Source: Cyclina sinensis
Lineage: Eukaryota > Mollusca > Bivalvia > Venerida > Veneridae
Assembly (NCBI GenBank): GCA_012932295.1
Contig: JAAONU010000001.1
Location: 5,727,104-5,791,103 of the forward strand
Reading direction: 5' to 3'
DNA length: 64,000 nt
The position numbers and the translations under genes are program-made. The notes under the pieces are model-generated. The model did not search any database and was not told where the DNA came from. It was given only the letters and a program-made list of their open reading frames with translations. Positions 22,745-34,160 of this stretch are shown here, one piece after another (the first letter of the stretch is position 1; every line of letters starts with the position of its first letter).

Positions 22745-23210
22745 GAACACGGCTACCAAACACAGACCTCAACTGCCATCAGTGCTACAGTTCAACAAAG
22801 GTGCAAGTATTCCGTTGGCTAAGGTGCACCAAGAAAAATGATTTGAAGGTTGGTGATATTTTTCTTTCAGGAGGTTAGTCTAGCGTTGTCAAAAATGTAA
22901 AAACACAATAATCAAATTATGCAAAGTCCTATCATCAAAGTCGTTATAAAGGCCGAGATTTAGTCATTCTACCAGGAAGCTTAAATGTGAGAAATGGCAA
23001 GTTGACAAACCAACACAAAACATTAGTCTTTCTTCCATTTTAAGAATATTTCTAGATCTTATGCATCTAATGAATACATATAGATACAAAATAATAAATA
23101 TTACATTTTCCTGTATTGAAACCGATGTTATAAGTGTTCATTCTGCCAAAATGTGTTAGTGACTAGAGGTTCGAGTTCGGGACTAAAGGTGCAGTGTAGA
23201 ATAAATAGGG
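22745..23210 (+). repeat. Arm Y, plus-strand copy
   Basis: Homologous, in inverted orientation, to pieces at 33070-33190, 32325-32375 and 24575-24797. Anchors are 'attccgttggctaaggtgca', 'agtctagcgttgtcaaaaat', 'attatgcaaagtcctatc' and 'gtgagaaatggcaagttg'. This copy is uninterrupted and so shows the state before insertions in the other copy. Confidence 0.7.
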
Positions 23211-23393
23211 GTTCACATTCCTATTTTGGACGATTATAACATCTCTTATACGCCGGTTATTTATCATGATATTTTACGAATCTACAATGTTTTCACCCCA
23301 AGCTTACACAATTTGTACAATGTTAAAAATCAGAATTCGCATCTGTATTTCCGCACATGCTAGTGAATTATGGTGACAAGGCGTTTTATTGCA

Positions 23394-23520
23394 CTATGGA
23401 GAAAAGGTCAAACAGTAGTAATCACAAGCATACTTTATTTTTGTTGAATGCCCGTGTGTCGTCTGCATATGATTCATAAGTCTACTTTTGCTGGAATATT
23501 GCTTTTTGCAAAGTGTGCAC
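23394..23520 (-). CDS. Possible terminal exon encoding a C2H2 zinc finger
   Basis: On the minus strand an acceptor-like 'ttttctccaaatgaccag' precedes an open frame of about 42 codons. It contains CTLCKKQYSSKSRLMNHMQ followed by TTH, which is C-x2-C-x12-H-x4-H, correct spacing for a classical C2H2 finger. The stop is at 23394-23396. No upstream exon was identified, so it may be an orphan or pseudogene exon. It lies in the ~1.35 kb spacer between the two Y arms. Chance occurrence cannot be excluded. Confidence 0.4.
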
Positions 23521-24574
23521 CTGGTCATTTGGAGAAAAATAGTATGACATAAAGACACAATGAGATACTGGAAAAAAAATCATTACTTTTTAAATTAGTA
23601 GTTATGCAGAACTTCCCTGAAGGATACTGAATACCATTAACGTTTCACTACCGGTTAGGGTTTAAACCCAACTCTAAACATTTCGTTTTTCCCCTTTTCT
23701 TTCTGTTTTTGTTTCAAAACTTTACCAATTATACAGACGATTTTGTTTGTTTTTCATGTACATGTATTTCAAATGTAATAGCACGTTATAACATAGTATT
23801 TACGGATATCAACATGTTAAGTAAGAAACCAAAACTACACGGTAAACATTTGTTACGTTATGTCTAAATGTTCAGAACATAGAAAGAAAGAAATTCATTA
23901 CAGCTTAGTTAAATGAAGCCGCACTGAAATAATCTGAAAACTAACATTTCAGTGGTTCCCACTTTCCGATGTATTTTAGCCTTTTTAGGTCATCAGATTT
24001 CTGTGTATGATTGATTCCAGACTGTACATAATGCTGTTACTGTTAGATCAGATTTAGAAAACAAAATGATTGGATGGAATGTTTACCACTTTGCTGGATA
24101 GATCTACAAACTCCGATGAGGTTTGAAGCAAGTACTTTTAATATTTTGGCAAACGAATTAAATATGATCTATATTTTGTCATAAGATAGTTAGTTTCTTC
24201 AAAGAGATCAATAAACCGAGGTTCTGAAATACTCTTTCCATTTTGCAAATTGAGCAGACATGGATTTTGGTGATGCTAAAAGTGTTGTTTCTGGCATATC
24301 CCGCTTTCTGCAAAAATACTGCAAAAATACTCTTAAACCGATTTTCTGAATTAAAGTATGCTTTTTTCAGTCATAACCGAATCATTCTTATGAACTTTTA
24401 TTTTACTGTGGTGATACTGCACAAAAACATTTATTTGTAAGGGTATACTTCATTAATATTGCAAAAATACTTATATTTAGATCTAAGAAAGATGAGATAT
24501 TGTCGGGATGCCCTGTGTATTTTATACTTTCACATTCAATCACTGTGTGTTTTAAACTAAGTCCATACTAAGTC
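23521..24574. other. Spacer between the Y arms; no other gene seen
   Basis: AT-rich. Contains two copies of 'gcaaaaatact' near 24308-24330 and one near 24460. No recognisable coding content. Confidence 0.4.
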
Positions 24575-24801
24575 TATACTACACCTCTGGTCCCGAACAT
24601 ATATTGGTAGAATGTAATCTTATAACATCAATTTTATACAGGAGAATGTTATATTTTGTGCTTTTATATCTACACATGTATTTTTTTTTGACAACTTGCC
24701 ATTTCTCACATAAGCTTCAAAGGAGTATGACGAAATCTCAGCCTTCCTATTCTTTGAGGATAAGACTTTGCATAATTTATTCCGATTAAGGTCCAACTAT
24801 G

Positions 24802-25307
24802 TGTTACCGGGGTCATATATCTATATGGAGTTCAAGATAACTTAGCCGGTGCAGGTTCAATATAGTTTATTGGTTGTATAGTAAAAACCTATAAAAGAAA
24901 TATCACATTATAAAGATTTACAATATTAATATTTCATATATTTCAAAAGAAATATGAATATTCCAAACATTTCAGAAAAATTGACTATTAAATACAGAAC
25001 AATTTCAAGAAATAAATTTAGATAAATATCTTACCGGGTGGAGCTTCATAAAAATTTAATATAAAATTACGTCTGCACTGTGATGTGCACAGAATGACTT
25101 CAAAACCCGGAGTGATGTTGGAATGAGCTCGTGTTAAGAAAAACCGGGAAATGATGCAGTTGATTAATTATTTAAATATAGACACAGCCAAACCAGTTTT
25201 TACATTTTCATACCAGATCTCTCTTAAACTAAACAAACAAGTATGCAGTGGACAATGACTGGACACAATGTTACACAAGACTGCACACACAAGTATAAAT
25301 ATACACA
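24802..25307 (-). repeat. 3' LTR of the Gypsy element (shortened)
   Basis: About 95% similar by eye to 31728-32253. The last ~65 bp present in the other LTR (32254-32318) are absent at its inner edge, and no polypurine tract is visible beyond it. This suggests a deletion removed the PPT and the LTR's first bases. Confidence 0.8.
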
Positions 25308-25329
25308 TTAGATGGAGTTGCACCAGACT

Positions 25330-26600
25330 CTAAAACTCTAGTTGTGGTACTGTTATACACATTACCTTGTGTATTATCACTACTGGCAGCAGAAACTGAA
25401 CTGTCAATAAATCGAGCAGATTGGACTCTGCCTCGATTAAAACTGTTAACCTTCGCCTCTGAGGGATTACATAAACAACAGAAGATTCTGAACTGTCGTC
25501 AGATTCAGAGTCTGATTCAATGGCTTGACACTCCACAGGTTTACTCTTAAGCTTTTGGGTTTTTTCCTGGAGCGATTAGGTCTGGGGCAGGTGGCAGGGA
25601 ATTGAATTGCAACAACATACTACTGTGTAGGGTTCGAATTCTGCTTAGGCCATCTTCCTGTTGTACGTCATAAACTGGAAGATCCGGATTAGGAATGGAC
25701 ACAACTTTATATGGCTGTTCTTCCCACCTATCTGCCAATTAATGTTTACCTTTGTGACCAACAGATCAGACTAGCACACGGTCCCACACGGGCATAGGAC
25801 TGACGGTCAGCCTGGTCGTCCTTTGGGCCAGTACCAAAGTACGCATCAATAGCAAGCCTGGGATGCCACCCTAAACATAAGAAAATTCGGAGAAAAGCCA
25901 GTGGCGTCGCTTCTGGTAGCATTATACGCTTGGACAAGGAGCCCAATGTAAGACTTCCAGTCAGCTTTTTGAGCTACTTCTAAAGTACCTAACATTTTTA
26001 GAAGTGTCTGATTGAACCTTTAGAAGGATAAGACTGAGCACGATATGGGGTCGTACGAGTTTTTGCAGTACGACTAATTTGCAAAGCTCACGAATAACCC
26101 TACTTTCAAAATTTCTGCTGCCTAGGTAAGTTTTCTGGAAAGGAGTAAAATCTGAAAAAGTTATCATAGAGTGCCTTGGCAGTAGTTTGTGCTGTCTGGT
26201 TTCTGCAGGGTACTGCTTGAGCATACCTGGTAAAATGATCGGTTATTACCAGAATATATTCGAAACCACCTTTAGACATTTCTAAAGTTAGGAAGTCAGT
26301 GCAAACTGGCTCCATAGGTCTAGTTGTTTTGATATTAACCAATTCAGCTGACTGGATAGGGGCTTTCCTACGTATGCAACGCTCACAATTTTCTACTTTG
26401 GCATTAACTTCTTTTTCAAGAGCTGGCCAATAGAAACGTTGCCTTGCTAACCAAAGTGTCTTTTCTTTACCCGGATGACCTACATCATCATGTACCCCTT
26501 TCAAGGCAAGATTGCGAAAAGGCACTGGGAGAACTAACTGTTCGCACACCTGACCGTCTAACGTAGTGGTCCGGTACAGCACACCGTTCAGAATTTTAAG
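25330..26600 (-). pseudogene. Gypsy integrase (broken)
   Basis: On the minus strand a zinc-binding H2C2 region (GVHDDVGHPGKEKTLW, FYWPALEKEV and CERCIRRKAP) is followed by the catalytic core start (CTDFLTLEM, then ILVITDHFTRYAQAVP). The core then shifts frame. The piece with NFESRVIRELCKL is followed in another frame by LFCLGWHPRLAIDAYFGTG-type sequence. The C-terminal domain appears as DRWEEQPYKVVSIPNPDLPVYDV. At least three frameshifts separate these pieces, so no intact enzyme is made. A Ser/Asp-rich tail (25330-25536) precedes the 3' LTR. Confidence 0.8.
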
Positions 26601-26640
26601 ACGACTCTATTCTCATAAAAATTGCTGTACCTGCCAAGGC

Positions 26641-27378
26641 TCATGGCCTAAGTTCCTCCCCCCCTAGGCGGAGACCACTACGTAGACGGTTAGAGACCCT
26701 AGAGAGCACTTTGTCCTGTGCCTGCTGTTCTTTCCAATTAACTTTGTTGAAGCAGTCATACTGATTCTCAAACCCCTCGGCCGAAGGAGGCCAAGAACCA
26801 GTAGACACACAGATGACTAAAGGCACATCAGCAGTCACTGCTGTGCAAATAGCCTGTACAGCTTCAGGAAAGACTTCCGTAATGCGTGATAAAGCATCAG
26901 CATCCGTATTCAACCTCCCTGGTCTATACTTCAGGGTAACATTGAAATTAGCTAAAGCAGCTACCGAACGATGGCTAGTTGCATCCAACTTGGCAGTAGT
27001 CAGCACATAAGTCAGTGGGTTGTTATCTGTTACTACCTCAAAGGAGTTACCCCAGAGATAATCATTAAACTTTTCTGTTACAGCCCACTTAAGCGCAAGA
27101 AATTCCAGTTTATTGGCTGGATACTTCTTCTCACTGGGTTTCAATTTACGGCTAGCATATGCGATTACTCTCTCTGTACCATCATCCTGTTTCTGGTACA
27201 AGACAGCACCTAGACCAGAACTAGAACTATCAGTATGCAGAATGAATGGATTTGTATAATCAGCAAATACTAAGACTGGGACAGTAGTTACTTTTCGACA
27301 ATGGTATCGAAAGCTGGTCTTATCCCTAAATCCACACTGCGGGATTTGTCTTACGTTTTCTTTTACCCTTTTTGCCAT
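26641..27378 (-). pseudogene. Gypsy RNase H and connection domain
   Basis: A 245-codon open stretch contains FILHTDSSSSGLGAVLYQ (first catalytic Asp), YPANKLEFLALKWAV (Glu), FEVVTDNNPLTYVLTTAKL (Asp) and HRSVAALANFNVTLKYRPG. These are the hallmarks of Ty3/Gypsy RNase H. The upstream link to RT (27326-27544, FLGFAGYYSRFVEHYATIV) is in another frame. Confidence 0.85.
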
Positions 27379-27399
27379 TTAAACAGTGACCTTTGAGTA

Positions 27400-28311
27400 A
27401 TGCATTAAAAGGGTCAACTATGGTGGCGTAATGTTCAACAAAACGGCTGTAGTACCCAGCAAAGCCAAGGAACTGGCCACTTCTTAATAGCAGATATTTT
27501 ATCAGGATCTGTTTGTACACCAGCAGCTGATATTGTATGACCAAGATATGAAACAGATGACATGAATAATTCGCACTAAGAAGGTTTAAGCTTTAACCCA
27601 AACTCTGCAAGCTTTGAGAAAACAGCCTCTAAACGTTTGAATTGCTCCTCAAAATTCTTAGAAAAAATGAGAATGTCATCTATCAAAACAAGACATTCAC
27701 GTAATTGTAGTTCACCCATAGTGCGTTCGACTAATCGCTGAAAAGTAGCACAAGCATTAGTCAGCCCGAAACCCATACGACTCCATTCATAGAACCCTAG
27801 GTCACAGACTGAAAAAGCTGTGTAAGGAATACTGTCTTCCTCCATTTTAACATTCCAGTAACCTGACCGCAAATCAAGCTTTGAGAACATAGTAGAGCCA
27901 ACTAAGGTGTCTACAATATCATCAAACCTCGGAAGCATATATGCATCTTTCCTGGTTCTAGAATTTAACAACCGCCAGTCAATGCAGAACCTTAAACTAC
28001 CATCCTTTTTACGAACAAGGACTACATTGCTGGAATAGAGGACTATCTGACTCCCTAATGACCTCTGCTTTCAAGCATCTGCTTGATGTACTGGCGTACC
28101 TCTTCATACATAACTGGAGGTCATTTCCTGTATGGTTGCTTGAAATGCCGATCATCCTCTAACACAATCTTATGTTTAAGGAGATCAGTACAACCAATAT
28201 CTGTAGGCCCAGAAGAAAACACATGCTTCCAGTTACCTAAAACCTGGTGTACCCTAAGGATCTGTTCAGGTGTGAGATTATCTTTATTGATTTTAATACC
28301 TAAATCATCAC
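27400..28311 (-). pseudogene. Gypsy reverse transcriptase
   Basis: Minus-strand pieces in order are a lead-in (KHKIVLEDDRHFKQPYRK, then a stop, PPVMYEEVRQYIKQML), a broken fingers region, and 27576-27971 with DDIVDTLVGSTMFSKLDLRS, GFGLTNACATFQRLVER and the active site LVLIDDILIFSKNFEEQ. The usual YxDD tyrosine is Leu-Ile here. Stops at about 28110 and frameshifts near 28040 and 27560 disrupt it. Confidence 0.85.
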
Positions 28312-29060
28312 CTACAGCATCCTCTTGGATGAAGAGCTAGTTAAATCTGAGGCCAAATTGTCAACAACAGCTACCTCTGTAAGCTGACACACCTTAGAGT
28401 TTGGTTTGATAGTAATTGGCTTTGCAGTCATATTGCAGACCTTGACAGCAATTCTAGCAAAAGAACCAGATTGCTTCATCTTTACAAGCCATGGACATAT
28501 AATACAGCCAGAGTTACCATTTTCAGGGTTTTCTGTTACAACTTGCTCAATACTATGACTAACATTCCTTACCACACATGTAAGAGTTGAAATGTCATAT
28601 GGTGCAAGTTTAAAAGGTTTTTTGCTATAAAGCTTAGCATTGTATGAAGGACAAACTAAACTTCTTACAGCAACTTGCCACTCTGCTGACAAATCTGGAG
28701 ACTTAAAATTGTCACTAAACAAACGAATTACATTCGTACCAAGTATAACAGGGCATGACTGCGAGAACTTGTTATCTGGAACCACTAAAATTGGTACGTT
28801 CGCACTAAAATCAGAAATTGGAACAGACAGTATGCACTCAATGTAACTAATACAATCTAACTTTGCACCATCAGCTGGAGAAATTTATAAACCTAAGTTA
28901 TTCAGAGGCAGTACTATCTGGCATGGTAGGGAAAGATTTCAAAGAGCTTTCATTTATAAAAGATATCATTGCTCCAGTATCAATCAAACAAACAAACTCA
29001 ATTCCATCAATAGTTATTTGACTTCCTGTTTGGTTCACCTACCAACCTAAAAAACAAATT
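28312..29060 (-). pseudogene. Gypsy aspartic protease region
   Basis: On the minus strand 'IDGIEFVCLIDTGAMISFIN' carries the D-T-G active-site motif of retropepsins. A stop follows at about 28900, and then a 157-codon frame (28312-28785) continues the linker toward RT (SCPVILGTNVIRLF and similar). It is non-functional as it stands. Confidence 0.75.
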
Positions 29061-29099
29061 TTCCGTTTCTTCATATGGGCCACTCATTTCACCAACCTC

Positions 29100-30203
29100 A
29101 GTCAGGCCCATTACAGAGGTGGTTATTCTTTTGGCTGTCCTTGCTTATTGTAATTGGAATTAGTGCTGTAACCCCTTCCGTGACCATATTGTTGCCCAGT
29201 GCTATAACCCCTTCCACGACCATACTGCTGCCCAATGCCATGACCTCTGCCACGAGGGAACCGACTTTGGTCATGTGACAACGATGCAGGAGGGGTTTTT
29301 GTTCGTTGTAGACTAGCACTGTTCAATTTTTGTAAGATCTGATCAAGCTTGGACTCGTACTTTGTTTGTAATCGAGTCTCAACCTTGCTAATCTCTGCTT
29401 TCAGTGATTCTTCTATTTTTGAAAAACGGTCATCAATATTGGTTTGAACCCCAACAGGTGCAGCTTGACTTTTCTTAGGAGTTGCAGTACTAGAGACATT
29501 AACAGATGAGGACAGTGTAATCTCTTTTTCTACAATACGAATTTCCCTAAGTAAATTATTAAAATCTGTAATACTGTCATACTTGTGACGAGTCTGAGAC
29601 TTGAGTTTGTCACATGCCAAAGAAGTCCAAAACTTATGTCTAAGAAGATCATTTTTAGATTCAGTAGTAATGTGACCATTTTCTATAGCTGTCTGTAGTA
29701 ATGATTCAAGTCTACAAGCAAAAGTAGTAACAGATTCTGTAGTCAACTTGTTTGATATTGAAAAATTCCTGCATTATCATACCATGTGTTGATACATCAC
29801 CAAACATGGCATCTAATTTACCAAGAATGTCAGTAATAGAAGCTTTCTCACCTAATGGTATAATAAGCCTGCGGGCAGTACCTCGGACAGACCTACGTAT
29901 GGCTTGTTAGATACAATGCTCTGACTGTTCAGAATCATTCATATTACACTTGACCTCATAACGCCTTTCTATAAATGTACACTCACCTTTTGGAATGGGT
30001 TCATCTCCTGAAAATGTAGGAAGTTTCGGAATAACAGGAGTGACATTAAATACCTTTGATTCCTATTGACTCTGAGACTCTGATAAGAGACGTCTGAGAC
30101 CATGACCTTTTGGTGTCGATTGCATGTTAAATCCAACTCCAGCTAATCTCTGCAAAGGTGTGGAAGTTACTGAAGGTTCACCAACCTGTTTTGACTCAGC
30201 CAT
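29100..30203 (-). pseudogene. Gypsy gag (PNMA-like capsid), broken
   Basis: A minus-strand ATG at 30203 opens MAESKQVGEPSVTSTPLQ and is stopped after about 46 codons. The capsid region resumes in the same and shifted frames (VIPKLPTFSGDEP, and later VTTFACRLESLLQTAIENG, LLRHKFWTSLACDKL). The C-terminus is coiled and then RG-rich (three GRGY/H-type repeats, 29123-29280), in place of zinc knuckles. This resembles capsids of the PNMA/Gypsy group. At least two stops and one frameshift are present. Confidence 0.75.
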
Positions 30204-31708
30204 AGCAATGCAGAATATAATATACACTCTAGATGAATAAATATTCTAAAATAATAATGTAGTAGGTACTTAACTACCAAAACCAATTACTACCTTAGAA
30301 GAAGAGTATACAAACTATCTGCAACAGAAACTTTCTCAAACTGATGGCTACTGAAATACCAAGAAAAAAATCTTGGAAAGAAAAACCCAAATAATAATAG
30401 TATTAATATATAACTAAATACACAAAATACACACTAAACATATAACATAAAGTAATTTCACTTGCATTCACCCACGCAAACACTAATAGGTCTTACCCAA
30501 ATTTCTGTACACAAATAGAGAAGGTTACTAGGGTTAAATGGTTATTAGAATACAGTGGTGCAAAAATAAACCACTAAAGCTTATTATACTGAAAGGAAAT
30601 ATGTTTATATGGACCATCCGATATAGTAACAACTCTAAAACACCTTTTTCAACACAAATATCAATAAATATCAACACCAGCTACAAAATGTATTAATAAC
30701 CTTCAAAATAATTCAAAGGCACTGACAATACTGTAAAATACGCAGTAAACAAACAATAAACAATGTTTCGATGTCAGTGTCAAAACCAAACAAAGGGAGA
30801 GAATGAAGAACAAATGAATCGGTATGCAAGAGTTATCCCCTTGAATGACTGAGTAAGCTGACAAATAAACAGCTGACTTTTCAGGTATACAACTCTTCAC
30901 TAGGCAATCAAATTAAAAAATTGCCGAATGTAGCAAAAATTTATACCGTACCAAAAGCAATCTTGAACTTTGCTATAAAAACAAAACAAACTTGACAGCA
31001 GTTAAAATAAACTGTGACAGTAATTTGATCAGTGCAAATAACTTATCTAGAAATTCACAAAATACACATCTAGGTGGCACTGCTTCAACAGTGTGACACA
31101 TTACTAAAAAATATTCAAGGAAGTTCCAAAATTGCTCTCAACTAAAAGTTAACAAAACCAGCCGATTGAACAAAAAATTAAAAAATTTCAACAGCTGAAG
31201 ACCAGAAAATGTGACATTTGCTTTTAAATGTCAAAATTGAAATTCTTGACACTACAAAAAATATAGAAAAGGTAAATAAATATCTACTTACAACATATAA
31301 AACACATAGAGTAGAAAATATTCATACATACAAATAATGTCCTGTAAAAAAATTAACTCCTCCAATTAGTCCAACGAGTTCCTGTGAAGGGATCCTTAGC
31401 TTAGTGGTACCGTTTCACGGAGTCCACAATATTATTTCACTTTCCAGTGAAATAATACTTCAAAATTTGAAGTTACACTATGAAATCACGTATGCGTGCA
31501 CGCTTAAATACACTTTTGTGGCCACTAATTCAGCACCTTCACTGAAAATAATGTGGCAACTGAGTGGAAGCCTCTCCTCTATTCGTTAGGTTTACCCCAA
31601 ACATAAGAACTGGGCATGCTTCTGGTTGATGTGGTCAAACCCTGTTCTCAGCTGGTGATATAGAGAGATGGACGTCTAAATCGACTCCAGACTCAAACCG
31701 GTTAACAA
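30204..31708 (-). other. 5' leader of the Gypsy element
   Basis: Long AT-rich untranslated stretch between the primer-binding-like site and gag. No convincing reading frame; the short frames present do not resemble retroelement proteins. Confidence 0.5.
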
Positions 31709-31726
31709 CAAATGCCGGGATCGCCA
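31709..31726 (-). promoter_or_regulatory. Candidate primer-binding site of the Gypsy element
   Basis: On the minus strand 'tggcgatcccggcatttg' begins one base after the 5' LTR end (..ggtaaca). TGG at this position matches the CCA end of a tRNA primer. The tRNA was not identified. Confidence 0.5.
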
Positions 31727-31727
31727 C

Positions 31728-32318
31728 TGTTACCGGGGTCATATATCTATATGGAGTTCAAGATAACTTAGCCGGTGCATGTTCAATATAGTTTATTGGT
31801 TGTATAGTAAAAACCTATAAAATAAATATCACATTATAAAGATTAACAATATTATTAATATTTCATCAATTTCAAAAGAAATATGAATATTCCAAACATT
31901 TCAGAAGTACAATAAATTGACTATTAAATACAGAACAATTTCAAGAAATAAATTTTGATAAATATCTTACCGGGTGGAGCTTCATAAAAAATTAATATAA
32001 AATTAAGTCTGCACTGTGATGTGCACAGAATAACTTCAAAACCCAGAGTGAAGTTAGAATGAGCTCGTGTTAAGAAAAAGCGGGAAATGATGCAGTTGAT
32101 TAGTTATTTAAATATAGACACAGCCAAACCAGTTTTTACATTTTCATACCAGATCTCTCTTACACTAAACAAACAAGTATGCAGTGGACAATAACTGGAC
32201 AATGACTAGACATAATGTTACACAACACTGCACACACAAGTATATATATCACAGCACTGAAGGCACTTACAAAACACTAATAAAATAAGGAATTATAATA
32301 AATAAAACCCGGGTAACA
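31728..32318 (-). repeat. 5' LTR of the Gypsy element
   Basis: On the minus strand it begins TGTTACCCGGG and ends CCCCGGTAACA. The shared segment with the other LTR is 31728-32253; 32254-32318 is unique to this copy because the other is shortened. Sequence 'tatg' follows immediately as target duplication. Confidence 0.8.
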
Positions 32319-32374
32319 TATGTTTTTACATTTTTGGTTTCGCTAGACAAACTTCTAACAACCATGAAACAACA

Positions 32375-33075
32375 AGAACTGTCACTGTAAGATGACAATG
32401 CCCCCGAACGTGGTGCTTTGACCTTTGAGCTGAGAACCAGTCATTCAGGGGTCAAGGTCAAATAAATATAGGTCAGTGGGAAGGTCTTATCCAAAGGGGT
32501 GTTGTGTCCAAGTATGAAGTAAATCCACTTACTAATAAGGAAGTTATTGCCAATGTTAAAGTTTTTGGACAATTGGATCTTCAAGGTGAAGGTCATTCAG
32601 GGGTCATGGTCAAACAAATATAGGTCCGGGGGTAAGGCCTTGTCCAAAGGGGTGTAGTGTTTAAGTATGAAGTGTATCCACTTATTAATTTGGAAGTAAT
32701 GGCCAAATATTAGTTTTTTGGACAATTGGATATTCAGGGGTCAAGGTCAAATAATTAAAGGTCAGTGGCAAGGTCTTGTCCAAAGGGGTGTTGTATCCAA
32801 GTATGAAGTAAATCCACTTACTAATAATGAAGTTACTGGCAATGTTAAAGTTTTTGGACAATTTGATCTTCAAGGTAAAGGTCATTCAGGGGTCAAGGTC
32901 AAATAAATATAGGTCAGTGGGAAGGCCTTGTCCAAAGGGGTCTTGTGTCCAAGTATGAAGTAAATCAACTAACTAATAAGAAAGTAATTGCCAATGTTAA
33001 AGTTTTCGGACGGACTGACTGGCGGACAAACGGACGGACAGATTAAAAACTATATGCCTCCCTTCGGGGGCATAA
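32375..33075 (+). repeat. Pearl-like array (family E) inserted in arm Y
   Basis: Head 'aagaactgtcactgtaagat' and 'gacaatgcccccg', about four ~170 bp monomers ('ggggtcaaggtcaaataaat', 'ggacaattggatcttcaag'), then 'gactgactggcggacaaac', 'ggacggaca' and the hairpin 'atgcctcccttcgggggcat' followed by 'aaaaa'. Flanking Y text on both sides shows it is an insertion. Confidence 0.8.
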
Positions 33076-33219
33076 AAACATCACCTACCTTCAAATAGTT
33101 GTTTTTTCTTGACGCACCTTAGACACCGGAATAATCGCACCTCATATGAACCGTAACACCGACGGCAGTTAAGGTGTGCAATTAACAGCCGTGTTAGTTA
33201 TAGCAGTTGTCATATAGAT

Positions 33220-34160
33220 TTATATGTTCCTTCTAATTTCAATTAAACCATGCTTATAACCTTTCCAGCTGAATGTTAAAAAGGCAAATAAATTGTTTCA
33301 CTTGGTATTGATGAAATACACAAAAAAATGTAGCATTCTGTTAAAATTTGTGCATTATATGTGAAAGACGTTTCTGTATCATAATATTTACGCTTTCCCT
33401 ACTTTCTAAAAACTGAAATCACATCCTTTTAAACCATTATCGTGTATTATTGTATTATCGCCATGGCAACAATTACAAGCCAATAGTGTATTTTCATTTC
33501 ATTTTTCTCATAATTTGCAAAATAAGTGGAGATACAATGTAGAAAAATATCCTCTTCTGTGTTATTTTTTCTTAAAAGACTTTGAATTTGAATTTGACCT
33601 TGAGCTCTACCCATATACTACCGCTTGCAAAACTGATTATAGTTTACACTGTTAGGTACAAAACGAGTCTCGTCGGTACATCTTTTAAAAAATCAATTAA
33701 AGCGCCACGCAATGTGTTTCTTTCAAACTCCGCCTTTTACATGTCAATAGTGTCATTCTAGTGTTATTCTGTGTACGAAATAGAAAAACGATTAGGAAAA
33801 AAATATTGAGTAAAGACTTCAGGTAGCAACGCAGCGACAATTAAGACAGCAACTTTGGCGCCGCCCAAGCACATTTCTCTGGCTACGGGTAGATTGCAAG
33901 ACGCAGGATTATTGACAGGTATACCTGATAAAACTGCCTCGCTGTGACTGGATGATAAGTAAAGTGACAGTTTACGCTACTGAAACAAATATCGTAACGT
34001 CACTTTTTACCGCTTTCCGAATACGTGAAATTCTCGTCAGTTTTGCAAGCGGTAGTAAAATGTCATTTTTATCTTTTATATTAGAATTTTCAGAGGAATG
34101 AACTGTATTACAATTTTGTTTGTTTTAGGCTAACAAATAAATAAGAAATTATAGAATATT
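33220..34160 (-). repeat. Arm X, minus-strand copy (interrupted by a MITE)
   Basis: Reverse-complement match to 17953-18400 and 19657-19725. This copy lacks the foldback element but contains a 438 bp MITE (33618-34055), which the plus-strand copy lacks. Confidence 0.65.
33618..34055. mobile_element. 438 bp Tc1/mariner-type MITE with 19-bp perfect TIRs
   Basis: Begins 'ctaccgcttgcaaaactga' and ends with its exact reverse complement (34037-34055). TA dinucleotides flank both sides (33616-33617 and 34056-34057), the target duplication of the Tc1/mariner group. There is no transposase. The homologous position in the other X copy (about 18048-18055) is uninterrupted, so it is an empty site within the same window. 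Confidence 0.85.

Larger units (their letters stand above)
24802..32318 (-). mobile_element. Ty3/Gypsy-type LTR retrotransposon, decayed, minus strand
   Basis: LTRs lie at 24802-25307 (3', shortened on its inner side) and 31728-32318 (5'). Outer ends are TGTTACC/GGTAACA. A 4-bp direct repeat 'tatg' flanks the element (24798-24801 and 32319-32322). Order on the minus strand is 5' LTR, primer-binding-like site, leader, gag, protease, RT, RNase H, integrase and 3' LTR, the Ty3/Gypsy order with integrase last. Stops and frameshifts occur in gag, between protease and RT, and in integrase. The uninterrupted Y copy at 22745-23210 represents the empty site. Confidence 0.85.
24575..33190 (-). repeat. 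Arm Y, minus-strand copy, interrupted twice
   Basis: Read on the minus strand, Y text runs from about 33190 ('attattccggtgtctaaggt', 'atttgaaggtaggtgatg') to 33076. It is then broken by a family E pearl-like element (32375-33075). It resumes at 32375-32323 ('gtctagcgaaaccaaaaatg') and is broken again by the Gypsy element (24802-32318). It finishes at 24797-24575 ('aaattatgcaaagtcttatc', 'gtgagaaatggcaagttgtc'). Confidence 0.65.
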
